From Lachnospiraceae bacterium UBA4380 (lineage in GTDB: Bacteria; Bacillota; Clostridia; Lachnospirales; Lachnospiraceae): a stretch of DNA of 10,279 bases. A model generated the notes under the pieces. The model was given only the letters and a program-made list of their open reading frames with translations. It was not told where the DNA came from and did no database searches. The stretch is taken from NCBI GenBank assembly GCA_002390025.1, contig DGRU01000045.1, forward strand, positions 1-10,279, written 5' to 3'. A program made the translations under genes and the position numbers. Each line of letters begins with the position of its first letter. Within the stretch, counting starts at the first letter, position 1. Shown here one piece after another: positions 1 to 7,176 of this stretch.

Positions 1-1519
1 CATCCGCCATGATGACGATCTTGTCGTAGCGGAGCTTGCTGATGTCGAAGTCATTGCCATAGCCTTCCGAAAAACCGCAGCCGAAGGCATTGATCATGGT
101 CTTGATCTCGGCATTGGCCAGGATCTTGTCGATGCTGGCCTTCTCCACATTCAGGATCTTGCCGCGGATGGGCAGGATGGCCTGGTACATGCGGTCCCGC
201 GCCATCTTGGCACTGCCACCTGCGGAATCGCCCTCCACAATGAAGATCTCGCACTTGGAAGGGTCCTTGCTCGTGCAGTTGGCAAGCTTTCCGTTGGAGT
301 CAAAGGAGAATTTCTGCTTTGTGAGCATATTGGTCTTGGCCTTCTCCTCCGCCTTGCGGATCTTTGCCGCCTTCTCGGCACAGCCGATGACAGACTTGAG
401 CGTATCCAGATTTCTGTCAAAAAAGCGCACGATCTCCTCGCCGGCCACCTGGGCCACCGCCTTGGCGGCGTCCTGATTGTCCAGCTTGGTCTTGGTCTGT
501 CCCTCGAAGCGGGGAGACGGATGCTTGATGGAGATGACCGCCGTCATGCCGTTGCGGATATCCGCGCCGGTGAAGTTGGCGTCCTTGTCTTTTAGCGTGC
601 CCAGGCTCCTGGCATAGGTATTGATGACCTGGGTAAAGGCAGTCTTGAAGCCGGTCAGGTGTGTGCCGCCCTCCGCATTATAGATGTTGTTGCAGAAGCC
701 CAGCACATTTTCATGAAATTCATTGACATACTGAAGAGCGATCTCAATCTGGATGCCCTCCGACTCGCCGCTGAAGCTGATAATATCCGTGACTGCCTCT
801 TTTTTGCGGTTGAGCGCACGAATAAAGCCGGCAATTCCATCCGGCTCGTGGTATGTGATCTCCTCGGGCTCTTCGCCCCGCAGATCTTTGTAAACGATTG
901 TAAGGCCCGGATTCAGGTAGGCGGTCTCATGGAGACGGCTCTTGACATCCTCCTCCTTAAATCGTGTCTTTTCAAAAATTTCCGGATCGGGAAGGAAATT
1001 GATCCGGGTCCCGCTCCCCTGGGCTTTTCCGATGACCGGCAGCAGTCCGTCCTTCAGTTCCAGCTGCGGTTCGCCCCTTGAATAGCGGTCCTCATAAACA
1101 TATCCGTCTCTGGTGACCGTGACGATCATTTTCTCAGAGAGCGCGTTGACGACACTGGATCCCACGCCGTGCAGGCCGCCACTCGTCTTGTATGCATTGT
1201 TGTCAAATTTGCCGCCCGCGTGCAGGGTCGTGAAAACAACGCGTTCCGCGCTGACCCCTTTCTCATGCATCCCGATTGGGATGCCGCGGCCGTTGTCAGA
1301 GACCGTACAGGACCCGTCGGCCTCCAGCGTCACTGTGATGGTGTCACAATAGCCCGCCAGATGCTCATCGACGGAGTTGTCGACGATCTCGTAGATCAGG
1401 TGGTTGAGACCGCGTGTGGACACACTGCCGATATACATTCCCGGCCTTGTGCGCACAGCTTCAAGGCCTTCCAGCACTCTGATGCTTTCGGCCCCGTATT
1501 GTTCTTGTTGATTTGCCAT
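1..1519 (-). CDS. parE: Type IIA topoisomerase subunit B, ParE/GyrB family (3' end missing)
   Basis: ATPase subunit of a type II topoisomerase that, with a ParC/GyrA-type partner, passes duplex DNA to decatenate or relax the chromosome. 506 codons are visible from ATG at 1519, preceded by an AGGAGA site (1531-1536). GHKL ATPase motifs are present: EIVDN with catalytic E44 and N48, DNGRGIP at 75-81, GGLHGVG at 114-120, and the QTKTK lysine motif at 341-345. The TOPRIM domain starts with EGDSAGG (E429) and the window cuts the gene at IMAD, the first Asp (D506) of the DxD metal motif. Family members are about 640 residues, so roughly 130 are missing. It lies next to degV and recG, not dnaA-dnaN-recF, and its wording (for example IKHPSPRFEGQTKTKLDN) resembles the second GyrB homologue of Lachnospiraceae, hence parE rather than gyrB. 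That subtype is inference; the family is certain. It is probably cotranscribed with degV, 57 nt upstream, since I see no terminator between them. Confidence 0.9.
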   Translation of the reverse strand, partial: MANQQEQYGAESIRVLEGLEAVRTRPGMYIGSVSTRGLNHLIYEIVDNSVDEHLAGYCDTITVTLEADGSCTVSDNGRGIPIGMHEKGVSAERVVFTTLHAGGKFDNNAYKTSGGLHGVGSSVVNALSEKMIVTVTRDGYVYEDRYSRGEPQLELKDGLLPVIGKAQGSGTRINFLPDPEIFEKTRFKEEDVKSRLHETAYLNPGLTIVYKDLRGEEPEEITYHEPDGIAGFIRALNRKKEAVTDIISFSGESEGIQIEIALQYVNEFHENVLGFCNNIYNAEGGTHLTGFKTAFTQVINTYARSLGTLKDKDANFTGADIRNGMTAVISIKHPSPRFEGQTKTKLDNQDAAKAVAQVAGEEIVRFFDRNLDTLKSVIGCAEKAAKIRKAEEKAKTNMLTKQKFSFDSNGKLANCTSKDPSKCEIFIVEGDSAGGSAKMARDRMYQAILPIRGKILNVEKASIDKILANAEIKTMINAFGCGFSEGYGNDFDISKLRYDKIVIMAD

Positions 1520-1576
1520 ATAAACTAAATTCTCCTGAGAGGTGACGCTTGTTCACCGCTGTACAGGCATCTTTGA

Positions 1577-2449
1577 TTACTTGAGATACTTACATTTCTT
1601 CACGGTGGCCATTGCCAGGGCGCCGGGGCCGATGTGGCAGCAGACGCTCAGAGAGAGCTGGCCTTCTTCGACCGGCAGAGTGGGGAAAGCAGCTTCCACT
1701 TCCTTTTTGAAAACAGAGAAAGCCTCCGGGACCTGGGCGTGAACGGCATAGGTAAAGACCTCACCCTTCTCGATGCCTCCGTAGAGGGTCTCGATATCGT
1801 GATGAATGGTATTGATCATTGTCTGCTTGCCCTGCGCGAGGGTGCGGGCCTTGGAGAAGGCATCCAGGCGCTCTCCCTTGATCTGCAGAACGGGCTTGAT
1901 CCGCATCAGTGTGCCGATCGCCGCTGCCGCAGGAGTGATACGGCCGCCCTTTTTCAGATATTTGAGGGTATCGAGCATGATATAGATGCTCGCGTCCATG
2001 CGCTCGCGCTCAAGGATATCGCGGATCCTCGCAGCGTCATATCCGTTCTCGGCCATGTTCATGGCATCCTGGACGGATCTCTTCTGGGTGACGGAGATGC
2101 GCTGATTGTTGACGACAAAAACCCGTCCCTTATAATCGTTGGCCAGCATACGTGCATTCTGGCAGGAGCTGGACAGACCGCTGCTCATGGGAATATAGAC
2201 AACCTGGTCATTTTTTTCCAGAGCCTTGTCCCACAGATCCATCACATCACCGGGAGAGGGCTGGCTTGTCATAATGTCCCTGCCGTCCGCCATCATCTGG
2301 AAGAATTCCTCTCTGGTGAGATTGATGTCTTCATAGTAAGTCTTGTCATCGATGGTGAAGGGCATGGGCAGCACGCTGATTCCCATATTTTTTCCATCCA
2401 TCTGGGTGATCCCGCTGTTGGAGTCTGTTATAACAGCCACTCTAGGCAT
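1577..2449 (-). CDS. DegV family fatty-acid-binding protein (FakB-like)
   Basis: Cytosolic DegV-fold lipid carrier. FakB members hold a fatty acid as an acyl chain and present its carboxylate to the kinase FakA, giving acyl-phosphate for PlsX/PlsY phospholipid synthesis. The 290 residues match the usual length. Visible motifs: TDSNSGI at 8-14, TSQPSPGD at 61-68 (T61 is a head-group contact in characterised FakBs), IPMSSGLSSS at 86-95, LKYLKKGGRI at 162-171, and HIGPGA at 272-277 with the conserved His. Start is ATG at 2449, with AGGAGGA (2457-2463) 7 nt upstream. An ATG at 2454 is out of frame. The gene has its own promoter (2549-2577) and a leader of about 90 nt containing direct repeats and a hairpin. 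The fakA homologue is two genes upstream on the same strand, which supports a FakB role, although many genomes carry several DegV paralogues with different ligands, so the specific ligand is unknown. Confidence 0.9.
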   Translation of the reverse strand: MPRVAVITDSNSGITQMDGKNMGISVLPMPFTIDDKTYYEDINLTREEFFQMMADGRDIMTSQPSPGDVMDLWDKALEKNDQVVYIPMSSGLSSSCQNARMLANDYKGRVFVVNNQRISVTQKRSVQDAMNMAENGYDAARIRDILERERMDASIYIMLDTLKYLKKGGRITPAAAAIGTLMRIKPVLQIKGERLDAFSKARTLAQGKQTMINTIHHDIETLYGGIEKGEVFTYAVHAQVPEAFSVFKKEVEAAFPTLPVEEGQLSLSVCCHIGPGALAMATVKKCKYLK

Positions 2450-2471
2450 TGCATTGTCCTCCTGTCAAGCA

Positions 2472-2493
2472 GCACAGCCTGATGCACAGTCTG
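2472..2493 (-). repeat. Tandem near-identical 10-mers in the degV leader
   Basis: GCACAGCCTG (2472-2481) and GCACAGTCTG (2484-2493) match at 9 of 10 positions with a 12-nt period, near one helical turn. The second copy is part of the odd palindrome CACAG-T-CTGTG (2485-2495). They lie between the degV promoter and its ribosome binding site, so they could be an operator or an RNA element. This is a pattern only; no regulator is recognised. Confidence 0.4.
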
Positions 2494-2496
2494 TGT

Positions 2497-2513
2497 CAGA
2501 AAACATTTTTCTG
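2497..2513 (-). promoter_or_regulatory. Small perfect hairpin in the degV leader
   Basis: CAGAAAA-CAT-TTTTCTG is a perfect 7-bp inverted repeat with a 3-nt loop, located about 35 nt upstream of the degV ribosome binding site. It has no U-run of terminator type on the degV-sense strand. It may be a leader hairpin or chance in an A/T-rich stretch. Confidence 0.35.
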
Positions 2514-2548
2514 CAAATTCCATGCCCTTTACGGCACAGTTAAAGTAC

Positions 2549-2577
2549 ATAATATCTTTTGATTATCGGAAAGTCAA
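2549..2577 (-). promoter_or_regulatory. Sigma-A type promoter of degV-parE
   Basis: On the minus strand, -35 TTGACT (2577-2572) and -10 TATTAT (2554-2549) are separated by exactly 17 bp. That is five of six matches to each consensus hexamer. The start of transcription would fall near 2542, giving a leader of about 90 nt before degV ATG (2449). It separates degV-parE from recG, whose stop is at 2641. Confidence 0.72.
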
Positions 2578-2640
2578 TATGTATCGGCAGCGGGTCGGCT
2601 AAGAGAGGTGCAGCCGCAGATTCGTCCCTCCTCGACAAAA

Positions 2641-4686
2641 TTAAATGGTAGAATAATCCACCACCCTCTCCTCCGCGCACCGGTATCCGGGATTTTCCCT
2701 CAGGATCTCCTCCGCGCAGGCGGCAGCTTCCTTCAATACATCCGCGTCTTCGTAGAGGTCCGCCAGGGTGAACTGGGGCAGGCCGCTCTGGCGCACACCG
2801 AAGAGGTCGCCAGGGCCGCGGGTCCTGAGGTCCTGCTCCGCAATGGAAAAGCCGTTGGAATTCTCTTCCAGGATTGCAAGGCGTTCGGGTTTTTCCCTGC
2901 CGCGGTAGAGGAAAATACAGTAGGACTGCTCCTGTCCCCTGCCGACGCGTCCCCGCAGCTGATGGAGCTGGGAGAGGCCGAAGCGCTCGGCATTCTCGAT
3001 GAGGATGACGGTGGCATTGGGAACGTTGATGCCCACTTCGATGACTGTGGTGGAGACCAGAATGTCGGTACTTCCCGCGGAAAATGCATCCATGACAGCA
3101 GTTTTCTCCTCCGGGCGCATGCGGCCCGTCATGGAGGCGATCCGAAGACTGGAGGGAAGGGCGGCGCTGAGTTTTTCGGTGTAATCACTGACGTTCTCGA
3201 TTTCCTGCATCTCGCCCTCTTCCACGGCGGGGCAGATCACGTAGCACTGTCTTCCTTTTTTAATTTCCGAGAGAATGAAGCGATAGGCACTGCCGCGCCG
3301 GGTATCCTGCATGGCAAGGCTCTTGATGGGCTGACGCCCGGGCGGCAGTTCGCGCAGAGACGAGACCTGCAGTTCTCCGTAGAGGATGATCGCCAGTGTG
3401 CGGGGAATTGGCGTGGCGCTCATGACAAGGACAGGGACATCCTCTCCCTTGTCGGCAAGTCCCGCGCGCTGGCGGACGCCGAAGCGGTGCTGTTCGTCTG
3501 TGATGACCAGTCCCAGATCGTGAAATTCCACGGCGTCCTGAAACAGGGCGTGGGTTCCGATCACGACATGGGCGCTGCCGTCAGCAATCGCCTGCAGGGC
3601 CTCTTTCCTCTCCTGCCGTTTGAGGGCGCCGGTCAGCAGCACTGCCCGGACGGGCAGGCCGGCATTTTGCATGTACCGGGTGAAGCCCTCCATGTGCTGG
3701 CGGGCCAGCACCTCCGTAGGTGCCATGAGAGCGCCCTGGCGGCCGTTTTCCGCGCAGAGGACCAGGGCCAGAAAGGCCAGAATGGTCTTGCCGGAACCGA
3801 CATCGCCCTGCACAAGTCGGTTCATCAGAACCGGGCCGGTCAGATCTCCTTTGATCTCCTGCCAGGCGCGCGCCTGCTCCTGTGTGAGTGAAAAGGGAAG
3901 GCTCTGCAGAAGTCTGCCGCACCATCCGCTGTTCATGGAGGCTTTCATGGGGCGGGGATTTCTGCGCTCCCCCTCCTCGCTCTTCTGTCTGCGGATACCG
4001 ATAATAAAGGAAAAAAACTCATCGAAAATAAGCCTGCGGCGCGCCGACTGCAGACTGGCGCGGTCGGGAGGGAAGTGAATGGTCCTCACTGCCTCGCGCT
4101 GTCCGATGAGATCATATTTTTCCTGCATGTTCTGCGGCAGATCGTCATTCAGCCCCTGCGTCTCCTCGAGGGCAGTTTTCAGAAGTGTCCGCATCCTGCT
4201 CTCGCCGATTCCTCTGATCTGGCGGTAGCGCGGCTGCAGGGTCCCCATGAGGCGCTCATACTGGGGCAGGGGGTAAAAGCGGGGCTGTTCCATATACCTG
4301 CTGCCGTTTCCGGTCTGTCTGAGGATCCCCCGAAAGACAAAGGCGGCTCCCGCCGTCAGCGTCTGGCGGACGTAGGGCATATTAAAGAAGGTCAGACGGA
4401 CCTTTGCCGTGCCGTCAGATCCCTCAAAATGAGAAATCACGCGGGCTCCCCTGCGGAAAGTGCTCCCGCTTCCGACCACGGTCAGACGCAGGGTGCAGAA
4501 AGTCCCCGCCTGCGCTTCGGCAGCCGTCTCCGGCTCTGTAAAAAAGTCATATTCGGCGGGATAAAAGCGCAGGAGATCCCCCACTGTAAAGATTTCCTTT
4601 TTGGCCAGAGCCTCCGCCGCTTTGGGGCCGACGCCCTTCAGCTTCTGCACAGAAGTATCAAGTCTCATCTCTTTTCCCACAGACAT
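2641..4686 (-). CDS. recG: ATP-dependent DNA helicase RecG
   Basis: Superfamily 2 helicase that reverses stalled replication forks and branch-migrates Holliday junctions. Counting from ATG at 4686 gives 681 residues, normal for RecG. Order of domains: N-terminal helix-hairpin-helix-like LKGVGPK near residue 16; OB-fold wedge domain around 60-150; Q-type LPFSLTQEQ near 263; Walker A GDVGSGKT at 294-301; DEQH box with ITDEQHRFG at 395-403; motif III MSATPIPRTL at 422-431; motifs V-VI from TTVIEVGINVP to QLRGRVGRG ending near 584; and the RecG-specific C-terminal TRG segment (DLRTRGPGD at 619-627, then FGVRQSG). Start choice: ATG 4686 has GAGG 10 nt upstream, but inside a hairpin; TTG 4689 and ATG 4668 are alternatives. 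It follows fakA by 77 nt. The first residues of mature family members best match the segment starting MRLDTSVQ (4668), so the exact start is uncertain. Confidence 0.95.
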   Translation of the reverse strand: MSVGKEMRLDTSVQKLKGVGPKAAEALAKKEIFTVGDLLRFYPAEYDFFTEPETAAEAQAGTFCTLRLTVVGSGSTFRRGARVISHFEGSDGTAKVRLTFFNMPYVRQTLTAGAAFVFRGILRQTGNGSRYMEQPRFYPLPQYERLMGTLQPRYRQIRGIGESRMRTLLKTALEETQGLNDDLPQNMQEKYDLIGQREAVRTIHFPPDRASLQSARRRLIFDEFFSFIIGIRRQKSEEGERRNPRPMKASMNSGWCGRLLQSLPFSLTQEQARAWQEIKGDLTGPVLMNRLVQGDVGSGKTILAFLALVLCAENGRQGALMAPTEVLARQHMEGFTRYMQNAGLPVRAVLLTGALKRQERKEALQAIADGSAHVVIGTHALFQDAVEFHDLGLVITDEQHRFGVRQRAGLADKGEDVPVLVMSATPIPRTLAIILYGELQVSSLRELPPGRQPIKSLAMQDTRRGSAYRFILSEIKKGRQCYVICPAVEEGEMQEIENVSDYTEKLSAALPSSLRIASMTGRMRPEEKTAVMDAFSAGSTDILVSTTVIEVGINVPNATVILIENAERFGLSQLHQLRGRVGRGQEQSYCIFLYRGREKPERLAILEENSNGFSIAEQDLRTRGPGDLFGVRQSGLPQFTLADLYEDADVLKEAAACAEEILRENPGYRCAEERVVDYSTI

Positions 4687-4714
4687 CAATACCGGCCCTC
4701 AAGGCCGGTATTGA
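4686..4714 (-). repeat. Perfect inverted repeat abutting the recG start codon
   Basis: CAATACCGGCC (4687-4697) and GGCCGGTATTG (4703-4713) are exact inverted copies separated by the 5-nt loop CTCAA. One further T-A pair (4686/4714) makes 12 bp. In the recG mRNA the 3' arm ends directly at ATG 4686, and the only Shine-Dalgarno-like GAGG lies in the loop and 3' arm. Neither strand has a T-run after the stem, so it is not a standard intrinsic terminator. Likely roles are fakA 3'-end stabilisation or processing, translational control of recG, or a protein-binding palindrome. Confidence 0.8.
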
Positions 4715-4735
4715 ATAATTGTCTTCATATAATTT

Positions 4736-4748
4736 ATCAATAATTGAT
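4736..4748. repeat. Short AT-rich palindrome between fakA and recG
   Basis: ATCAAT-A-ATTGAT is a perfect 13-nt palindrome about 16 nt after the fakA stop codon on the minus strand. It is AT-rich and short, so it may be chance. It is listed because it lies close to the recG hairpin in a 77-nt gap. Confidence 0.3.
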
Positions 4749-4763
4749 CAGAGTAATATCCGA

Positions 4764-6479
4764 TTATTCCGCGGAAAGGATGTAGGAATAGATGGGCTGG
4801 CCGCCGTACTGCAGCTCCACATCACAGGATTCGAAACGGGCAAGTACGCTCTCGCGGAACTTCTCAGCCTCTTCCTCTGTGACCTGATCGCCGTAGTAGA
4901 CGCTGATGATCTCTGTCTCTTCTCCCACCATCTTCTCCAGGCAGGCCAGAGCCGTCTCGTCGCGGTCCTTGCCGACCGCCAGGATTCCGGCATCGCCGAT
5001 TCCCATCATATCATCCTTGTGGATCTCGACATCGTTGATGACTGTATCGCGCACTGCATAGGTGACCTCTGCACTCTTGACTGCCTCGATGCCGGCCAGC
5101 ATGTTCTCGCGGTTCTCTTCCTCACCCAGATCGGGGGCGAAATTGATAATCGCGGTGATGCCCTGGGGAATCGTGGTAGTGGGGATAACGATGACCTTTT
5201 TGTCCTCGGAGAGATCTGCAGCCTGGTTGGCAGCCATCACGATATTCTTGTTGTTGGGCAGAACATAGATCGTGTCCGCATTGACCTTCCTGACCGCATT
5301 GAGAATATCGTCTGTGCTGGGATTCATGGTCTGACCGCCGGAGATGACGCAGTCCACGCCGAGTCCGCGGAAGATCTCCTCAATACCCTGGCCGACAGAT
5401 ACCGTGATAAAGCCCGTATCCTTGTGGGGCATCTCTTGCTCAGGCTCTGCAGCGGCCGCGGATGCGGCGGCTGCGGGGGCTTCCGTCTCGGCTGCAGCCT
5501 GGGCGGAGCCTGCCTTCTCGAGCTTCATATTCTCAACTACCAGTCCCTTGATCTGGCCGTACTGAATACCCTTCTGGATCGCAAGACCGGGATCATTGGT
5601 ATGGACCTGTACAACAACGGTCTCCTCCGCCTGCTCGCAGATCACGGAATCACCGAGAGATTCCAGATACTTGCGCAGACTCTTGGCGGCAGCCTTGTTG
5701 AAATCCTTGTCCAGGACAATGGTGAAAGCCGTGCTGTACAGATACTTCAGCTCGGGCTCTTCGGGTTCTGCAGGCGCTTCCGCCGCAGCTTCTTCTGCGG
5801 GCTGTGCGGCTGCGGGGACGATCTCCTTGCCCAGATAACCGTCATAGCAGCCCTTCAGGAACTGGATCAGTCCCTGACCGCCGCTGTCGACAACACCTGC
5901 CTGTTTGAGGACGGGCAGAAGGTCCGGGGTCTTTGCCAGAACTTCGTCGCCATAGGCCAGAACTTCGGGTATAAAGGTATCGAAATCCTCTACGCCCTGA
6001 TCAGCCAGCTCTTTTGCCTTCTCGGAAATACCGCGGGCAACCGTCAGGATCGTGCCCTCTTTGGGCTTCATGACTGCCTTATAAGCTGTCTCGACAGCCC
6101 TTGCAAAGGAATCGGAAATGATCGGGACGGTGATCTCGTTCTCACCGCGTACGACCTTGCCGAATCCGCGCAGAAGCTGGGACAGGATAACACCGGAATT
6201 GCCGCGCGCGCCGCGCAGGGATCCTGAGGAAATAGCCTTGCAGACATCGCGCATGGAACGGGAATTCTCATCGAGATTCTCGACCTCGGCGACGGCCGAC
6301 TTGATGGTCAGTGTCATATTTGTGCCGGTATCTCCGTCAGGGACCGGGAAGACGTTCAGTTCGTTGATCCATTCCTTCCCTGCTTCAAGATTTGCCGCAC
6401 CTGCGAGGAAAAGGTCAATCAGGCGTGCCGCGTCAATTGACCGATTGTTCTCCGCTTGCTTATTTTCATTCATGCTCAC
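4764..6479 (-). CDS. fakA: Fatty acid kinase FakA (DhaL/DAK2-domain, YloV family)
   Basis: Kinase that phosphorylates FakB-bound fatty acids with ATP in the cytosol, feeding exogenous or recycled acyl chains into phospholipid synthesis. 571 residues. The N-terminal DhaL domain (about 15-215) has the Mg-ATP motif NVFPVPDGDTGTNM at 42-55, GARGNSGVILSQ at 90-101, KPKEGTILTVAR at 138-149 and VVDSGGQGL at 196-204. A central domain (about 245-322) contains VHTNDPG at 292-298, and a C-terminal DegV-like domain (about 354-571) contains GGQTMNPST at 381-389. Two low-complexity Ala/Glu/Pro linkers (222-242, 324-350) join them. The central domain has YLYSTA where the family normally has YGYCTE, and VQVHT in place of VHVHT, so two presumed zinc ligands are absent. 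Start: GTG at 6479 lies 8 nt from AGGAGG (6488-6493); ATG 6473 is 14 nt away and less favoured. It sits between asp23-like yloU and recG, as in Bacillus-type gene order. Confidence 0.93.
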   Translation of the reverse strand: MSMNENKQAENNRSIDAARLIDLFLAGAANLEAGKEWINELNVFPVPDGDTGTNMTLTIKSAVAEVENLDENSRSMRDVCKAISSGSLRGARGNSGVILSQLLRGFGKVVRGENEITVPIISDSFARAVETAYKAVMKPKEGTILTVARGISEKAKELADQGVEDFDTFIPEVLAYGDEVLAKTPDLLPVLKQAGVVDSGGQGLIQFLKGCYDGYLGKEIVPAAAQPAEEAAAEAPAEPEEPELKYLYSTAFTIVLDKDFNKAAAKSLRKYLESLGDSVICEQAEETVVVQVHTNDPGLAIQKGIQYGQIKGLVVENMKLEKAGSAQAAAETEAPAAAASAAAAEPEQEMPHKDTGFITVSVGQGIEEIFRGLGVDCVISGGQTMNPSTDDILNAVRKVNADTIYVLPNNKNIVMAANQAADLSEDKKVIVIPTTTIPQGITAIINFAPDLGEEENRENMLAGIEAVKSAEVTYAVRDTVINDVEIHKDDMMGIGDAGILAVGKDRDETALACLEKMVGEETEIISVYYGDQVTEEEAEKFRESVLARFESCDVELQYGGQPIYSYILSAE

Positions 6480-6530
6480 CGCATACTCCTCCTGCTATTA
6501 AATGATCAGATACTTCCCGACTGTCTGTCA

Positions 6531-6893
6531 TCAGTCGATCAGTCTGACGCCTTCCACGTAGATATTGATCTTCTCTATCTCAAGACCCGTAAACTCTTCT
6601 ACTTTGTAGCGCACACTCTCAATCAGGTTGTCCGCCACTGTTGTGATATTTACACCGTAGGAGACAATCACGTGAAAGTCGATCACCAGCTTGTTCTTGG
6701 GGGTGAGCGTAACGTCAATGCCCTTGGTCATGGTATCCTTCTTGAGCAGATTGACGATTCCTTCCTTCATATTGACGCCGGCCATGCCGACGATCCCGAA
6801 GCATTCATTGGCAACACTGCCTGCATACTGTGCAATCACTTCGTTGTCAATCGAAATATTGCCCATATGCGTATTCATGTAAGAAGACTTCAT
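6531..6893 (-). CDS. Asp23/Gls24 family envelope-stress protein (YloU-like)
   Basis: 120-residue single-domain protein of the Asp23/Gls24 family. Family members are small soluble or membrane-associated proteins linked to alkaline and cell-envelope stress in Gram-positives; the biochemical function is unresolved. The family core is visible: GNISIDNEVIAQYAG (11-25), GIVGMAG (33-39), the VDVTL-type strand at 59-63, KLVIDFHVIVSYG (68-80), and the C-terminal VNIYVEGVRL-like strand ending the protein. Start ATG 6893 has AGGAGA (6905-6910) 11 nt upstream; ATG 6878 has no ribosome binding site. It lies 51 nt before fakA on the same strand, the yloU-yloV pairing common in Firmicutes, and diverges from rpmB. 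No signal peptide or membrane segment is seen. Confidence 0.9.
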   Translation of the reverse strand: MKSSYMNTHMGNISIDNEVIAQYAGSVANECFGIVGMAGVNMKEGIVNLLKKDTMTKGIDVTLTPKNKLVIDFHVIVSYGVNITTVADNLIESVRYKVEEFTGLEIEKINIYVEGVRLID

Positions 6894-6916
6894 ATTCAGG
6901 TTGTTCTCCTTTCATT

Positions 6917-6930
6917 ACCGCACAAGCGGT
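6917..6930 (-). promoter_or_regulatory. Hairpin just upstream of the asp23-like ribosome binding site
   Basis: ACCGC-ACAA-GCGGT is a perfect 5-bp stem with a 4-nt loop whose base lies 6 nt from the AGGAGA site (6905-6910) of the asp23-like gene. No T-run follows. It could affect initiation or RNA stability; short enough to be chance. Confidence 0.35.
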
Positions 6931-7071
6931 GTATTCGCATTTTTCACATAAGACGGCTTAAATGCTGTGCCGCTGCCGATTCTCTTTGTGTTTTCCTCCT
7001 GATTGTGCCATACTCATATACACATTCATTCGGAAGGCTGCGCAAAGTTCCGCGCATAAATCGACAGATAA

Positions 7072-7100
7072 ATTATAACTGAATGACAGCAAAAAGAAAA
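7072..7100 (-). promoter_or_regulatory. Possible promoter of the asp23-fakA-recG unit
   Basis: A perfect -10 hexamer TATAAT lies on the minus strand at 7077-7072, facing the asp23-like gene. The hexamer at 17-bp spacing (7100-7095, TTTTCT) is a poor -35, so the call rests on the -10 and on position. Transcription would start near 7065 with a leader of about 170 nt. Confidence 0.38.
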
Positions 7101-7144
7101 TATACAAATGAAAAGCATTTTAAAAAAACACATAAATATTTTGC

Positions 7145-7176
7145 TTGCAATCGCCATTTGTTTCTGATAATATACT
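7145..7176 (+). promoter_or_regulatory. Possible promoter of rpmB
   Basis: TTGCAA (7145-7150) could serve as -35. Overlapping -10 candidates follow: GATAAT (7166-7171, 15 bp), TAATAT (7168-7173, 17 bp) and TATACT (7171-7176, 20 bp). The A/T-rich context and position support a promoter, but the exact -10 is unclear. The leader to rpmB ATG would be about 165 nt. Confidence 0.45.

Noticed and set aside
659..1081. 140-codon plus-strand frame opposite the parE-type gene
   Set aside because: The minus strand encodes the conserved transducer part of a topoisomerase B subunit across the same bases.
1541..1557. GGTGA-N7-TCACC hairpin between degV and the parE-type gene as a terminator
   Set aside because: Only 5 bp and no T-run on the minus strand, so cotranscription is more likely.
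1634..2482. 282-codon open frame on the plus strand opposite degV
   Set aside because: In register antisense of a well-conserved DegV protein, with no ribosome binding site of its own.
2596..2616. CGGCT-N11-AGCCG as a recG terminator
   Set aside because: Five-bp stem with long loop and no T-run on the minus strand; too weak to call.
2608..3891. 427-codon open frame on the plus strand opposite recG
   Set aside because: It is in exact antisense register with recG, where every helicase motif is intact. It is a codon-bias artefact.
4719..6227. 502-codon open frame on the plus strand opposite fakA
   Set aside because: It is in exact codon register with fakA, so it is open only because fakA has almost no TTA, CTA or TCA codons. 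It has no ribosome binding site and no family similarity, while fakA has clear motifs.
6958..7029. 23-residue minus-strand reading frame in the asp23-like leader, possible leader peptide
   Set aside because: No ribosome binding site precedes any of its ATG codons, and the AGGAGG at about 6997-7002 lies inside the frame without a start codon at suitable distance.
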